Of a DNA stretch of 64,000 bases, positions 1 to 7,934 are shown piece after piece. Position 1 is the first letter of the stretch. The number at the start of each line of letters is the position of its first letter. A program made the position numbers and the translations under genes. Source of the DNA: Pleomorphochaeta sp963678575 (GTDB lineage: Bacteria; Spirochaetota; Spirochaetia; Sphaerochaetales; Sphaerochaetaceae); assembly GCA_963678575.2 (NCBI GenBank), contig CAXXHV010000001.1, positions 434,001 to 498,000 of the forward strand. Direction: 5' to 3'. Under the pieces are notes generated by a model, which did no database searches, was not told the origin of the DNA, and was given only the letters and a program-made list of their open reading frames with translations.

Positions 1-537
1 GAGGTATTGATTAGTTAAGTATGTATATAGATAGTCATAAGTATTACTTATTCTATAATATATTTTATAAAAATCTGAATCATTTTGAATATTTTCATTT
101 TGTAATTTTGAAATTAGTTCATTTATAGTTTTTTTACCGTTTAGTATACCATTGTTTAAAAAATAACGAGTAGGAGAATCTTGATACAGGATTTTTAAAG
201 AATTTATTTCATTTTCAATATTAATTAAGATTGCTTCTTGCTGTAATAATAGTTCTTTTTTTCTTTGTGGAATTTTAGAAACTCTATATTCTTCTAATAA
301 AAATCTACAGTCTTCAATTTCAGTGGTAATATTATGAATAACTAAATTTTCTTTTGAACTTTTTTGTTCCTCTGCTAATATATTATATATATAGTTAAAA
401 AGAAGAATTGTAATTATAAAGAAAATGAAGGCATTAAACAAATTATGTTTAAATAAGAGTTGGTGAATATTTTCTCTTTTTATTCTTTTTTGTTTAAATA
501 AAAAATGATTAAAATTTAGTTTTATTTTTTTTGTCAT
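1..537 (-). CDS. Membrane sensor-like protein, N-terminal part (runs off the left edge)
   Basis: An uninterrupted reading frame of 179 codons starts at ATG 537 and stays open to base 1, so the C-terminus is missing. The protein has a basic N-terminus of about 30 residues, one strong membrane segment (about residues 34-50, FNAFIFFIITILLFNYIYNI), then a polar, Glu/Lys/Asn-rich, helix-prone region of about 125 residues that would lie outside the membrane. That is the layout of the sensory half of a two-component histidine kinase or a chemoreceptor, but no HAMP, kinase or signalling domain is visible in what remains. It is divergent from the TRAP transporter operon, and such transporters are often controlled by a neighbouring two-component system, so a sensor role is plausible. 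The function is inference; the open frame is certain. Confidence 0.6.
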   Translation of the reverse strand, partial: MTKKIKLNFNHFLFKQKRIKRENIHQLLFKHNLFNAFIFFIITILLFNYIYNILAEEQKSSKENLVIHNITTEIEDCRFLLEEYRVSKIPQRKKELLLQQEAILINIENEINSLKILYQDSPTRYFLNNGILNGKKTINELISKLQNENIQNDSDFYKIYYRISNTYDYLYTYLTNQYL

Positions 538-630
538 AAGGTAATTATATCATGGATAATAATTTATAAAAGATAATCTTATTTGTAAAAAAGGAAAAAG
601 AAATATGAAAATGTGCTTTTTTTCTTACTG

Positions 631-659
631 TTCAATTCTATTTCTTCCCATGATAATAA
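631..659 (+). promoter_or_regulatory. Possible promoter of dctPQM
   Basis: TTCAAT (631-636), a 17-base spacer, then TAATAA (654-659) preceded by TG at 651-652 (extended -10). The start of dctP is 34 bases downstream with a TTAGGAGAG ribosome binding site. The -35 element is weak, so this is a moderate call. Confidence 0.4.
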
Positions 660-692
660 TTATAGATTAAAAATTTAGGAGAGAAATGATTT

Positions 693-1688
693 ATGAAAAA
701 ATTATTAACTGTATTATTATTAGTAAGTTTAGCTTTAACTCCAATGTTTGCTCAAGGTGGACAAGAGACTAAAGCTGAAGAAACAATTGTATTAAGACTT
801 GCAGATAACCAACCAATTGGATATCCAACAGTTGTTGGTGATGAGAAATTTGCACAATTAGTTGAAGAATATTCTAACGGAAGAATTAAAGTTGAAGTTT
901 ATCCTCAAGCAACTTTAGGTGATGAAAAGTCCTGCATCGAGCAAGTTCAATTTGGGGGAATTGATTTTACTCGTGTTTCAATTAGTCCATTATCATCATT
1001 TAATCCATTATTAAATGCTCTTCAAATGCCTTATCTATATAGAAATCCAGATCATATGTGGAAAGTCTTAAATGGAGAAATCGGCGCATATTTCTTAAAA
1101 TCAATGGAAGACAATGGATTTGTTGGTTTAACATATTTTGATTCAGGAGCTAGAAGTTTCTATAATACAATCAAACCTATTTACACTGTTGCTGATTTAT
1201 CAGGTATGAAAATTCGTGTACAAGAATCTGATTTAATGATGGGTTTAGTTGAAGCATTAGGTGCAACACCAACCCCAATGAGTTATGGTGATGTATATTC
1301 AGCATTACAAACTGGGGTTATTGATGGAGCAGAAAATAACTGGCCTTCATATGATTCATCAAACCATTATGAAGTTGCAAAATATTATTCAGTTGACCAA
1401 CACACACGTGTTCCTGAAATGTTAATCGCTTCAAAAACAACAATGGATAAATTAAGTGCAGCTGATCAAGAAATAATTAAAAAAGCAGCTAAAGATTGTC
1501 AAGCAACTCAAATTACAGCCTGGGCTGAATATGCAAAAAAATCAGAACAAAAAGTTAGAGATGCTGGATGTATGATCAATGATATTAACAATCAAGCAGA
1601 ATTTGCTAAAGCCATGGAACCTTTATATCAAAAGATGTTAAATGCTGAAGGAAAATCTTGGGTTGAAAAAATTAAAGCTGTTAAATAA
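693..1688 (+). CDS. dctP: TRAP transporter periplasmic substrate-binding protein (DctP family)
   Basis: This is the extracytoplasmic receptor of a tripartite ATP-independent periplasmic transporter, which binds an organic acid and hands it to the QM membrane pair. The 331-residue length is typical. A signal peptide ends near TPMFAQGG, and the mature end GGQETKAEE is typical of spirochaetes. Family marks include GMKIRVQES with the carboxylate-binding Arg at residue 175, and the DGAENNWPSY region that closes the pocket. RBS AGGAGAG precedes ATG 693. It is first in the dctP-dctQ-dctM operon and is separated from dctQ by a hairpin. The substrate cannot be read from sequence; a hexuronate or another sugar acid would suit the uxu genes 13 kb away, but that is only inference. 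Confidence 0.93.
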   Translation: MKKLLTVLLLVSLALTPMFAQGGQETKAEETIVLRLADNQPIGYPTVVGDEKFAQLVEEYSNGRIKVEVYPQATLGDEKSCIEQVQFGGIDFTRVSISPLSSFNPLLNALQMPYLYRNPDHMWKVLNGEIGAYFLKSMEDNGFVGLTYFDSGARSFYNTIKPIYTVADLSGMKIRVQESDLMMGLVEALGATPTPMSYGDVYSALQTGVIDGAENNWPSYDSSNHYEVAKYYSVDQHTRVPEMLIASKTTMDKLSAADQEIIKKAAKDCQATQITAWAEYAKKSEQKVRDAGCMINDINNQAEFAKAMEPLYQKMLNAEGKSWVEKIKAVK

Positions 1689-1708
1689 ATAAAATATTTA
1701 ACTTCTTA

Positions 1709-1729
1709 AGGGGTTCATTATGAACCCCT
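1709..1729 (+). terminator. Hairpin between dctP and dctQ (partial terminator or 3' stabiliser)
   Basis: Perfect 9-bp inverted repeat AGGGGTTCA (1709-1717) / TGAACCCCT (1721-1729) with loop TTA, followed by ATTTTAAATT. It lies 21 bases after the dctP stop. An in-frame ATG at 1720 sits inside the hairpin and is therefore a poor start for dctQ. It probably lets some polymerase through and protects the dctP message. Confidence 0.6.
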
Positions 1730-1749
1730 ATTTTAAATTAGGAGCTCAA

Positions 1750-2256
1750 ATGAGAAAGTTTAAAGAAAGCTTAGATAAAATTTTCAACGTTGTATTATAC
1801 TTTTGTATGGCATTAGTTATTTTAATGGTTGTCATAGTTTTTACAAATGTTTTATTAAGATATGGCTTTAGAAGTGGTATTAAATGGGGTGAAGAAATTC
1901 CATTGGTAATTGTTATTTGGTTTACATTTATTGCTATGGCTTTGGGAGTAAAAGAAAACTTACATATTAGTATTACTTTGTTGCCTAAGAAATTGCCAAC
2001 TTTTCTTGAAAGATTTTTAAGGATTTTTAAATATAGTTGTGAAATTATTCTAGGTTGTATTTTATTTTATTATGGGTTAGGTCTTGCCAAAAATGGGCTT
2101 AGAAGTTTCTTGCCAGCAACTCATATAACAAATGCAGTAAATTATATTGTACTCCCAATTAATGCAATTTTTATAATTTTATATGCTTCAATATATTTAT
2201 ATGCAGCTATTAAATCAAAAGATTTAAGTAAAAGTGAGGTAGAATTAGATGTTTAA
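1750..2256 (+). CDS. dctQ: TRAP transporter small permease (DctQ family)
   Basis: DctQ is the small four-helix membrane subunit that pairs with DctM in TRAP transporters. The 168-residue product has four hydrophobic segments (around residues 18-40, 50-70, 90-110 and 130-155) and the family feature RYGFRSGIKWGEEIP after the first helix. I place the start at ATG 1750 because TAGGAG (1739-1744) lies 5 bases upstream. The earlier in-frame ATG at 1720 is inside the dctP-dctQ hairpin and adds only a hydrophilic stub. The end overlaps dctM by 8 bp, which indicates translational coupling. Confidence 0.9.
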   Translation: MRKFKESLDKIFNVVLYFCMALVILMVVIVFTNVLLRYGFRSGIKWGEEIPLVIVIWFTFIAMALGVKENLHISITLLPKKLPTFLERFLRIFKYSCEIILGCILFYYGLGLAKNGLRSFLPATHITNAVNYIVLPINAIFIILYASIYLYAAIKSKDLSKSEVELDV

Positions 2257-3547
2257 TACCAGTGTTGCTTCAACTATTTTAGTTGGATCGTTTTTATTGT
2301 TATTGATTTTAAGAATGCCAATAACTTTTTCACTTTTTTTATCTTCAATTGTAACTGCTTTATATTTAAATATCCCACTACTTTCAATTGTACAAAGATT
2401 GGTAAGTGGTGTTAATTCATTCTCTTTACTTGCAATACCTTTTTTTATTCTTGCAGGAGAAATGATGAGTAGAGGGGGAATTTCAAGAAGATTAATAGAA
2501 TTCTCTAATGCTCTGATAGGGAGATATCGAGGGGGATTAGCACAAGTAAATATTTTAGCATCAATGTTTTTTGGTGGTATTTCAGGTTCTGCTGTAGCCG
2601 ATGTTTCCTCTATTGGAACAATGATGATTCCTATGATGAATGCAAAAGGATATGATGAAGATTTTTCTGTTGCTGTAACTGTTACAAGTGCTTGCCAAGG
2701 CGTTATTATTCCTCCAAGTCATAATATGATTATTTTTGCTCTTGCAGCTGGTGGTGGCGTTAGTGTTGGAAAATTATTCTTAGGTGGTTTAGTTCCAGGT
2801 GTTATCCTAGGTGTTGGGTTGATGATTGTTACTTATATTATTGCAAGAAAAAGAAATTATCCTAAAGAAAGAAAATATACCTTTAAAGAAACTATAAAAG
2901 TAAGTGCTGATGCAATTCTTGGTATGCTTACAATGATAATTATTATAGGTGGTGTAGTTTCTGGTGTTTTTACAGCAACAGAAAGTGCTGCAGTTGCTGT
3001 AGTATACTCATTTTTTATTACTTTTTTTGTTTATAAAGAGATTAAATTAATTGAATTGAAAGATATTTTAATTTCTTCATTAAGAACTTTAGCTATGGTT
3101 ATGAGTTTAATAGCTGCAGCTTCTTCTTTTGGTTATCTTTTAGCCTTTTTAAGAATCCCTCAAGCAATAACAAATGCTTTAATTGGAATTAGTAGTAATA
3201 AAATAGTTTTATTGTTAATGATTAATGTGATGTTGTTATTACTTGGAACAATTATGGATATGGCACCATTAATAATAATTTGTACTCCAATATTATATCC
3301 TGTTGTTGTTGGGGCTTTAGGAATGAATCCTGTTCAATTCGGAGTTGTCATGATTTTGAACCTAGCAATAGGGTTATGTACCCCTCCTGTTGGATCAGCA
3401 TTATTTGTTGGATGTGCAGTAGGTAAGATAACGATAGAAAAAGCTACTAAGAGTATGCTACCCTTCTATTTGATAATGGTAATTGTACTTCTCTGTATTA
3501 CTTTTATTCCACAACTTACTTTAGCTATTCCATCTTTGATGGCTTAA
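2249..3547 (+). CDS. dctM: TRAP transporter large permease (DctM family)
   Basis: DctM is the large membrane subunit that drives sodium-coupled uptake of the substrate carried by DctP. The 432-residue product has about 12 hydrophobic segments and clear family motifs: IPFFILAGEMMSRGGI near residue 60, FGGISGSAVADVSSIGT near residue 107, and a C-terminal LAIGLCTPPVGSALFVG. It overlaps dctQ by 8 bp and has a GAGGT ribosome binding site inside the dctQ end. It is the last gene of the operon; a strong hairpin terminator follows within 30 bases. Confidence 0.95.
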   Translation: MFNTSVASTILVGSFLLLLILRMPITFSLFLSSIVTALYLNIPLLSIVQRLVSGVNSFSLLAIPFFILAGEMMSRGGISRRLIEFSNALIGRYRGGLAQVNILASMFFGGISGSAVADVSSIGTMMIPMMNAKGYDEDFSVAVTVTSACQGVIIPPSHNMIIFALAAGGGVSVGKLFLGGLVPGVILGVGLMIVTYIIARKRNYPKERKYTFKETIKVSADAILGMLTMIIIIGGVVSGVFTATESAAVAVVYSFFITFFVYKEIKLIELKDILISSLRTLAMVMSLIAAASSFGYLLAFLRIPQAITNALIGISSNKIVLLLMINVMLLLLGTIMDMAPLIIICTPILYPVVVGALGMNPVQFGVVMILNLAIGLCTPPVGSALFVGCAVGKITIEKATKSMLPFYLIMVIVLLCITFIPQLTLAIPSLMA

Positions 3548-3571
3548 TTAATTAAATAGTTGATAAAAATT

Positions 3572-3620
3572 GAGGATTGCTGAATGATATAGTCTAATAT
3601 CAAAAAGCAATCCTCTTTTT
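3572..3620. terminator. Terminator between dctM and the convergent purine permease gene
   Basis: GAGGATTGCT (3572-3581) pairs with AGCAATCCTC (3606-3615), followed by TTTTTATT. The loop holds a second small stem, TGATAT/ATATCA. It lies between two convergent genes and may serve both. Confidence 0.85.
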
Positions 3621-3630
3621 ATTGCTAATA

Positions 3631-4965
3631 TTATTTAGAAGTTTGTTTCTCTACTTCCATATTCTTGGGAAGAGTTAAATCTAAAACTAAAGAAATTATA
3701 AATACTATTGCTACACAATTGTTTGATAATTCTTCAGCAACTAATGTTGGGAATATATTAAATAATTCAGCAGCTGAGGGAAACCCTAAACCAATAGCGA
3801 TAGCAAAAGCTGCAATCAAACTATTTCTTTGATTAAGTCCCGCTTTATCTAGCATTCTTATTCCTGAAATAACAATTTGACCAAACATTAATATTGTACA
3901 TCCACCAAGAACTGCTTCTGGTAATGTATTGAAGAAGGCTCCAATAGGTGGAAATAATCCTGCAAGAATTAATGCAATTCCACCTGTGGCAATTGTGAAT
4001 CTATTTACAACTTTAGTCATTGCAATTAATCCAACATTTTGAGAGAAAGAGGTAATAGGCATACAGCTAAATAATCCAGCAAGAGAAGAACAGTATCCAT
4101 CACAAGCGAGTGATCCAGATATTTCTTTTTCACTTGGGTCTCTTCCTACACCCATTACACAACAGGCTGTTGTATCCCCTATTGTTTCTGTTGCTGATAC
4201 TAAAAAGACTAATGCAACTGAAATTATAGCACTTAAGTTAAATTCGGGTTTAACAGGTAAAAATTTTGGTATATCAAAATAAGCTATGTTATTAAAAGCC
4301 GAGAAATCAACTTTTCCTAAGAATAAAGCAAGAATATATCCCATAATTAATCCAAATAAAATTGCTAATTGTTTTAAATATCCTTTTGCAAAAATAGTAA
4401 ATAATAAAAGTGAGATTAAAGTAACTGAACCTAAAAGCATGTTTTCTGCTGACCCAAAATCAGCAACATACCCCCCACCAAAACTCCTTGCTCCAACAGG
4501 TAATAGAGAAAATCCAATTGACAAAACAACACAGGCAGATACTACAGGAGAAATAAATCTTTTCCAGTATTTTGCTAATAACCCTAATGTTCCTTCAATT
4601 AATCCCCCAACTATTATAGCTCCTACTACAACTGGGAAACCAAAATTTGCAGCAATATAACTCAATATAGCAACGAAAGTAAAACTAACTCCCATTACTA
4701 TAGGAAGCCCAGATCCAATTCTCCAAATTGGGAAAAGTTGTACTAGAGTCCCGATACCTGCAATAAACATACAGTTTTGAAGTAATATTGTGGTTGTATC
4801 TTGGCTTAATTTACCACTACCAGCTACAATAATTATTGGAACAATGTTTGCTACAAACATTGCAAGAACATGTTGTAGTCCAAAAGGGATGGCTTTTGCT
4901 AATGGAACCTTTCCGTCAAGTTGATAGATATTCTCAATAGATGCACTAGAATTTGAGCTTTTCAT
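3631..4965 (-). CDS. NCS2 family purine permease (xanthine/uracil permease type)
   Basis: A 444-residue membrane protein of the nucleobase:cation symporter-2 family, with about 12-14 hydrophobic segments. Family marks are FGLQHVLAMFVANIVPIIIV at residues 28-47, SATETIGDT in the central substrate helix, and SFSQNVGLIAMTKVVNR in the following helix. The QN-G-I-T form of this last motif is typical of the xanthine/urate branch rather than the uracil branch, so a purine is the likelier substrate. Start ATG 4965 has RBS AGGAGA 7 bases upstream. The gene stands alone, convergent with dctM. Two near-identical 18-bp direct repeats lie in its upstream region and may be regulatory. Confidence 0.88.
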   Translation of the reverse strand: MKSSNSSASIENIYQLDGKVPLAKAIPFGLQHVLAMFVANIVPIIIVAGSGKLSQDTTTILLQNCMFIAGIGTLVQLFPIWRIGSGLPIVMGVSFTFVAILSYIAANFGFPVVVGAIIVGGLIEGTLGLLAKYWKRFISPVVSACVVLSIGFSLLPVGARSFGGGYVADFGSAENMLLGSVTLISLLLFTIFAKGYLKQLAILFGLIMGYILALFLGKVDFSAFNNIAYFDIPKFLPVKPEFNLSAIISVALVFLVSATETIGDTTACCVMGVGRDPSEKEISGSLACDGYCSSLAGLFSCMPITSFSQNVGLIAMTKVVNRFTIATGGIALILAGLFPPIGAFFNTLPEAVLGGCTILMFGQIVISGIRMLDKAGLNQRNSLIAAFAIAIGLGFPSAAELFNIFPTLVAEELSNNCVAIVFIISLVLDLTLPKNMEVEKQTSK

Positions 4966-5007
4966 ATAAAATTTCTCCTAAATTAATATATATATAAATA
5001 TTTTTTG

Positions 5008-5064
5008 TTACAACATAATGCAACAGATCTCCAAGGAGAAATACTATTGCAACTTAACGCAACA
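5008..5064 (-). repeat. Pair of 18-bp direct repeats upstream of the purine permease gene
   Basis: TTACAACATAATGCAACA (5008-5025) and TTGCAACTTAACGCAACA (5047-5064) match at 15 of 18 positions and start 39 bp apart. They lie 43-99 bp before the permease start codon, in its leader or promoter. They look like a tandem regulator site; no known purine riboswitch core was recognised here. Confidence 0.45.
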
Positions 5065-5230
5065 AACAAGAAAAAGTTTTGTTTAGTAGATATTTGATAA
5101 ATTTTTATCTACATAATCAAAAATTTGTTATACCTATACTATACGTAATTTAAGTAATTATTTAATTTTGTATGAGCGTAAAAATGCAAATTGGATAGAA
5201 AAAAAATAACAAAACATTTTGACAAAATAT

Positions 5231-5259
5231 TTGCTAGGTTAAAATTTAGATGCTATAAT
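5231..5259 (+). promoter_or_regulatory. Promoter of the Gfo/Idh/MocA gene
   Basis: TTGCTA (5231-5236), 17-base spacer, TATAAT (5254-5259) with TG at 5251-5252, an extended -10. The ATG at 5281 follows with GAGGAGG as ribosome binding site. This promoter lies inside a longer upstream in-frame extension and so rules that extension out as coding. Confidence 0.65.
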
Positions 5260-5280
5260 ACAAAAAATGAGGAGGCTATT

Positions 5281-6416
5281 ATGAAATATGGCGTTGCACT
5301 TATTGGTGTTGGGAATATTGCTAAAAATCATTTGGAAGGATATTTAAATTTAAAAGACAAATGTGAAATAAAGGTTTTATGTGATATATTTGAAGATAAA
5401 GCAATAGCTTTTAAAAATAACTACAATCTTTCTTGTGAAGTTGTTACAGATTATAGAGAAATACTTGATAGGGCTGATATACATATTGTATCTGTATGTT
5501 TGCCTCCTTCTTTTCATAAGCAAATTACTTGTGATTTTTTGAAATATAATAAAAATGTCTTATGTGAGAAACCAATGGCAGCTTCTTTATCTGAAGCAAG
5601 AGAAATGATTAGAGCAAAAGATAATAGTTTAGGATTGTTATCAATTATATCTCAAAATAGATTTAACAAATCGCTAATGAAAATAAAAAAAATGCTAGAT
5701 GATAACATTTTTGGAAAAGTTGTATATACCAGAGTTAATTCCATGTGGTTTAGAGGTAGTAATTATTATGATTTGTGGTGGCGAGGAACCTGGGAAAAAG
5801 AAGGAGGTGGTTGCACCTTAAATCATAGCGTTCATCAAATTGATATTTTATTATGGCTATTAGGAAACCCAATTAATGTTTACTCTGTTATTAAAAATTA
5901 TTTACATTCTAATTCTGAAGTTGAAGATACAAGTTTATCAATTATAGAGTTTGAAAATAGTATTGCTCAGCTTGGGGTATCCTTAAATGATCATAACGAA
6001 AAGCAGGAATTTTTTCTTCAATGTGAAAAAGCTTCTATCTCCATACCTTGGAGTGTAAAATGCATGAAACAACAAGAGAATGGCTTCCCTGAAGAAGATT
6101 TAGAGACAGAAAAAAAATTAAATGAAATATATAATTCATTAGAGGACATCCCACTAGAAGGGCATGTTGCTCAAATTAAAATTTTATTGATGCAATAGAA
6201 GATAATGAAAGATTAATTGTGAGCGCAGAAGATGGGTATAAAGCTTTAGAAGTTATTACAGCAATTTATAAAAGCTCATTATATAAACAATTAATTGAAT
6301 TACCTTTAGAAGATAATGATGAATTTATGAACAAAGAAACATTCATTAAAAAAATGCCAAGATTTTATGAAAAAAGAAAATCTGTTGAAAATTTATCTGG
6401 TAAAATTACTGTATAA
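5281..6416 (+). pseudogene. Gfo/Idh/MocA family oxidoreductase, broken by a -1 frameshift
   Basis: This family oxidises sugars, inositols or glycosides with NAD(P). The first frame (5281-6198) shows GVGNIAKNH (Rossmann loop), CEKPMA (EKP motif) and GGGCTLNHSVHQIDILLW with the catalytic His/Asp pair. It then stops at TAG 6196-6198. The -1 frame carries straight on through NFIDAIEDNERLIVSAEDG and ends at 6416 with a normal family C-terminus, about 378 residues in all. One missing A in the AAAATTTT run at 6178-6185 explains the break. No slippery heptamer fits, so programmed frameshifting is unlikely; either a recent mutation or an indel in the assembly is the simplest cause. RBS GAGGAGG precedes ATG 5281. 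It sits just before the glycoside operon but has its own promoter and terminator. Confidence 0.85.
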
Positions 6417-6439
6417 GAAATATTTATATTAAATAAATA

Positions 6440-6480
6440 AAATAAGAAATTAAAGTCAGTCTTTATACTCTTATTTTTTA
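6440..6480 (+). terminator. Probable terminator after the Gfo/Idh/MocA gene
   Basis: AAATAAGA (6440-6447) pairs with TCTTATTT (6469-6476), with an inner stem TAAAG/CTTTA (6451-6455/6461-6465), followed by TTTTA. It is AT-rich, so moderately stable, and separates this gene from the ABC operon. Confidence 0.55.
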
Positions 6481-6527
6481 AAAGCATATATATTTTAAAA
6501 TTCAAAAATATTTAATTTTATTTTAGT

Positions 6528-6556
6528 TTGACAGATTGATGATATAGAGTTAATAT
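6528..6556 (+). promoter_or_regulatory. Promoter of the glycoside ABC operon
   Basis: Consensus TTGACA (6528-6533), 17-base spacer, TAATAT (6551-6556). Transcription would start near 6563, inside the palindromic operator at 6559-6580. The first gene starts at 6624. Confidence 0.75.
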
Positions 6557-6558
6557 TA

Positions 6559-6580
6559 ATTAGCAAATCGTTTTGCTAAT
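6559..6580 (+). promoter_or_regulatory. LacI-family operator of the glycoside operon
   Basis: Perfect 9-bp arms ATTAGCAAA and TTTGCTAAT flank the centre TCGT. A central CG and this length are typical of LacI-family sites. It covers the predicted transcription start directly downstream of the -10, so binding would block initiation. The likely regulator is the LacI protein encoded last in the same operon (13814-14818). Confidence 0.75.
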
Positions 6581-6623
6581 ATTTGACAAATAATTTTGTT
6601 TTTACATTTATAGGAGGTTAAAA

Positions 6624-7874
6624 ATGAAAAGACTAACATTAATAATGATATCTATCTTATTATGCACAAGTTCAATTTTTGCTAATGGAGCAAAAGAAGA
6701 GGTGAAGGATAAAGAGGTTACTCTTTCCGTTCTTTGGTTTAATGATGCAAATGAATCTGATGTTTTTTTAGATACTATTGATTCATATTTGAAAGAGAAT
6801 CCAAATGTTCAAGTTGATATGCAAGTTGTTGCTTTTAATGAATATGAGCAAAAATTGAAATTAATGATAAGTGGAGGCAATCCACCTGATATAGCTCGTG
6901 TTACAAACAACCACTTAGCATCTCTTGGATCTAGTTTGGAACCAATTAACGCATATGTTGATGACATTGGAGCAATTGAATCAAAATTTATGCCAGGTTC
7001 TATTGCTTTTGCATTGGATTCAAATAAACAGTTATTAGCTTACCCCACAGAAGCAACTGCAAATGGTATGTTAGTAAATTTAACTGCATGGGAAAATGCT
7101 GGTATTGATGTTAGAGAATTAAGTAAGAGTTGGACTTGGGATCAATGGGAAACATCTGTTAAAAAGGTAATTGCTGCTAATAAGGATATGAAATATGGGT
7201 TAGCTCTTGATTTCTCTCCTCATAGATTCTCAACTATTTTATTTGAATTTGGTGGAAATATGATGAATGCTGATCAAAGTAAAGTTGATTTTAATAATCA
7301 AGGTACTATTGATTCAATTAACTGGTTCAAAAAACTTCATGATGAAGGTTTAGTTCCATCAAGTGTATGGCTTGGTAGTGAAAATCCTGCAGAATTATTT
7401 CAAGCTGGTTTAGTAGCTTGTCATATTGGTGGAAGCTGGAATATAAATACTTATAACCAAAATGTTAAAGATTTTGAGTGGGCAGCAGTAAATACACCAA
7501 AGCAAAAAATAAGATCTTCTGTTCCTGGTGGTAAGTTTATTGCTTCATTTAAAGATAGCAAAAACAAGGAAGCTGCAATGGCATTAATGGCCTCTTTTAG
7601 TTCAAAAGAAAGCAATGAAAAATATTGTGCTGACACATTTAATTTATCTTCTAGGGTAGATACAGATGTACCATATGCTTCAAATAGAGAAGATTTTAAA
7701 GTATTTGGTGAAGATTTAAAAGTTACACCTGCCTTTACAGCATTAGAGTGGAAAGATGTTAATGTTAATAAAGTTTATTCATATATAAGAGAACAGATTG
7801 TTCAAGTTTTGATGGGCAATATTAGTGCAGAACAAGCAACTTTAAATATTAATAAAGAAGCAGAAAAATATTAA
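6624..7874 (+). CDS. ABC sugar transporter substrate-binding protein (family 1)
   Basis: A periplasmic binding protein of the maltose/oligosaccharide class (416 residues) that delivers a sugar to the two permeases downstream. The signal peptide ends at IFANGAKEE; there is no lipobox Cys next to the cleavage site, so the protein is probably free in the periplasm. Typical features are LSVLWFNDANESD at the mature N-terminus and GGNPPDIARV near residue 90. RBS AGGAGG lies 7 bases before ATG 6624. It is first in an operon of seven genes ending with the LacI regulator, and is followed by a strong hairpin. No ATPase is encoded in this operon; a shared MsmK/UgpC-type ATPase elsewhere is the usual arrangement. 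Confidence 0.92.
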   Translation: MKRLTLIMISILLCTSSIFANGAKEEVKDKEVTLSVLWFNDANESDVFLDTIDSYLKENPNVQVDMQVVAFNEYEQKLKLMISGGNPPDIARVTNNHLASLGSSLEPINAYVDDIGAIESKFMPGSIAFALDSNKQLLAYPTEATANGMLVNLTAWENAGIDVRELSKSWTWDQWETSVKKVIAANKDMKYGLALDFSPHRFSTILFEFGGNMMNADQSKVDFNNQGTIDSINWFKKLHDEGLVPSSVWLGSENPAELFQAGLVACHIGGSWNINTYNQNVKDFEWAAVNTPKQKIRSSVPGGKFIASFKDSKNKEAAMALMASFSSKESNEKYCADTFNLSSRVDTDVPYASNREDFKVFGEDLKVTPAFTALEWKDVNVNKVYSYIREQIVQVLMGNISAEQATLNINKEAEKY

Positions 7875-7881
7875 AATAGGA

Positions 7882-7913
7882 ATAAGCCTCCTATTTTGAA
7901 ATAGGAGGCTTAT
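7882..7913 (+). terminator. Strong hairpin after the ABC binding-protein gene
   Basis: Perfect 15-bp stem ATAAGCCTCCTATTT (7882-7896) / AAATAGGAGGCTTAT (7899-7913). No T-run follows, so it is more likely an mRNA-stabilising or attenuating hairpin than a full terminator. Confidence 0.75.
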
Positions 7914-7934
7914 ATTAAAAAGGTAAATAAAATA

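Noticed and set aside
4286..4660. 124-codon ORF antisense to the NCS2 permease gene
   Set aside because: It lies wholly inside a well-conserved membrane protein gene on the other strand and has low-complexity Pro/Lys/Asn content typical of an antisense shadow.
5079..5088. A TTGTTTAGTA element like those of the ribose-type LacI region, near the purine permease gene
   Set aside because: One copy of a 10-mer is expected by chance in an AT-rich 64-kb window, and there is no second half-site.
5191..5280. N-terminal extension of the Gfo/Idh/MocA protein from an in-frame start at 5191
   Set aside because: It covers the promoter (5231-5259), and ATG 5281 has a much better ribosome binding site; family members start at the Rossmann strand.
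6170..6200. Programmed -1 frameshift in the Gfo/Idh/MocA gene
   Set aside because: No X XXY YYZ heptamer is in phase: AAA would re-pair to TAA and ATT to AAT. A lost base is simpler.
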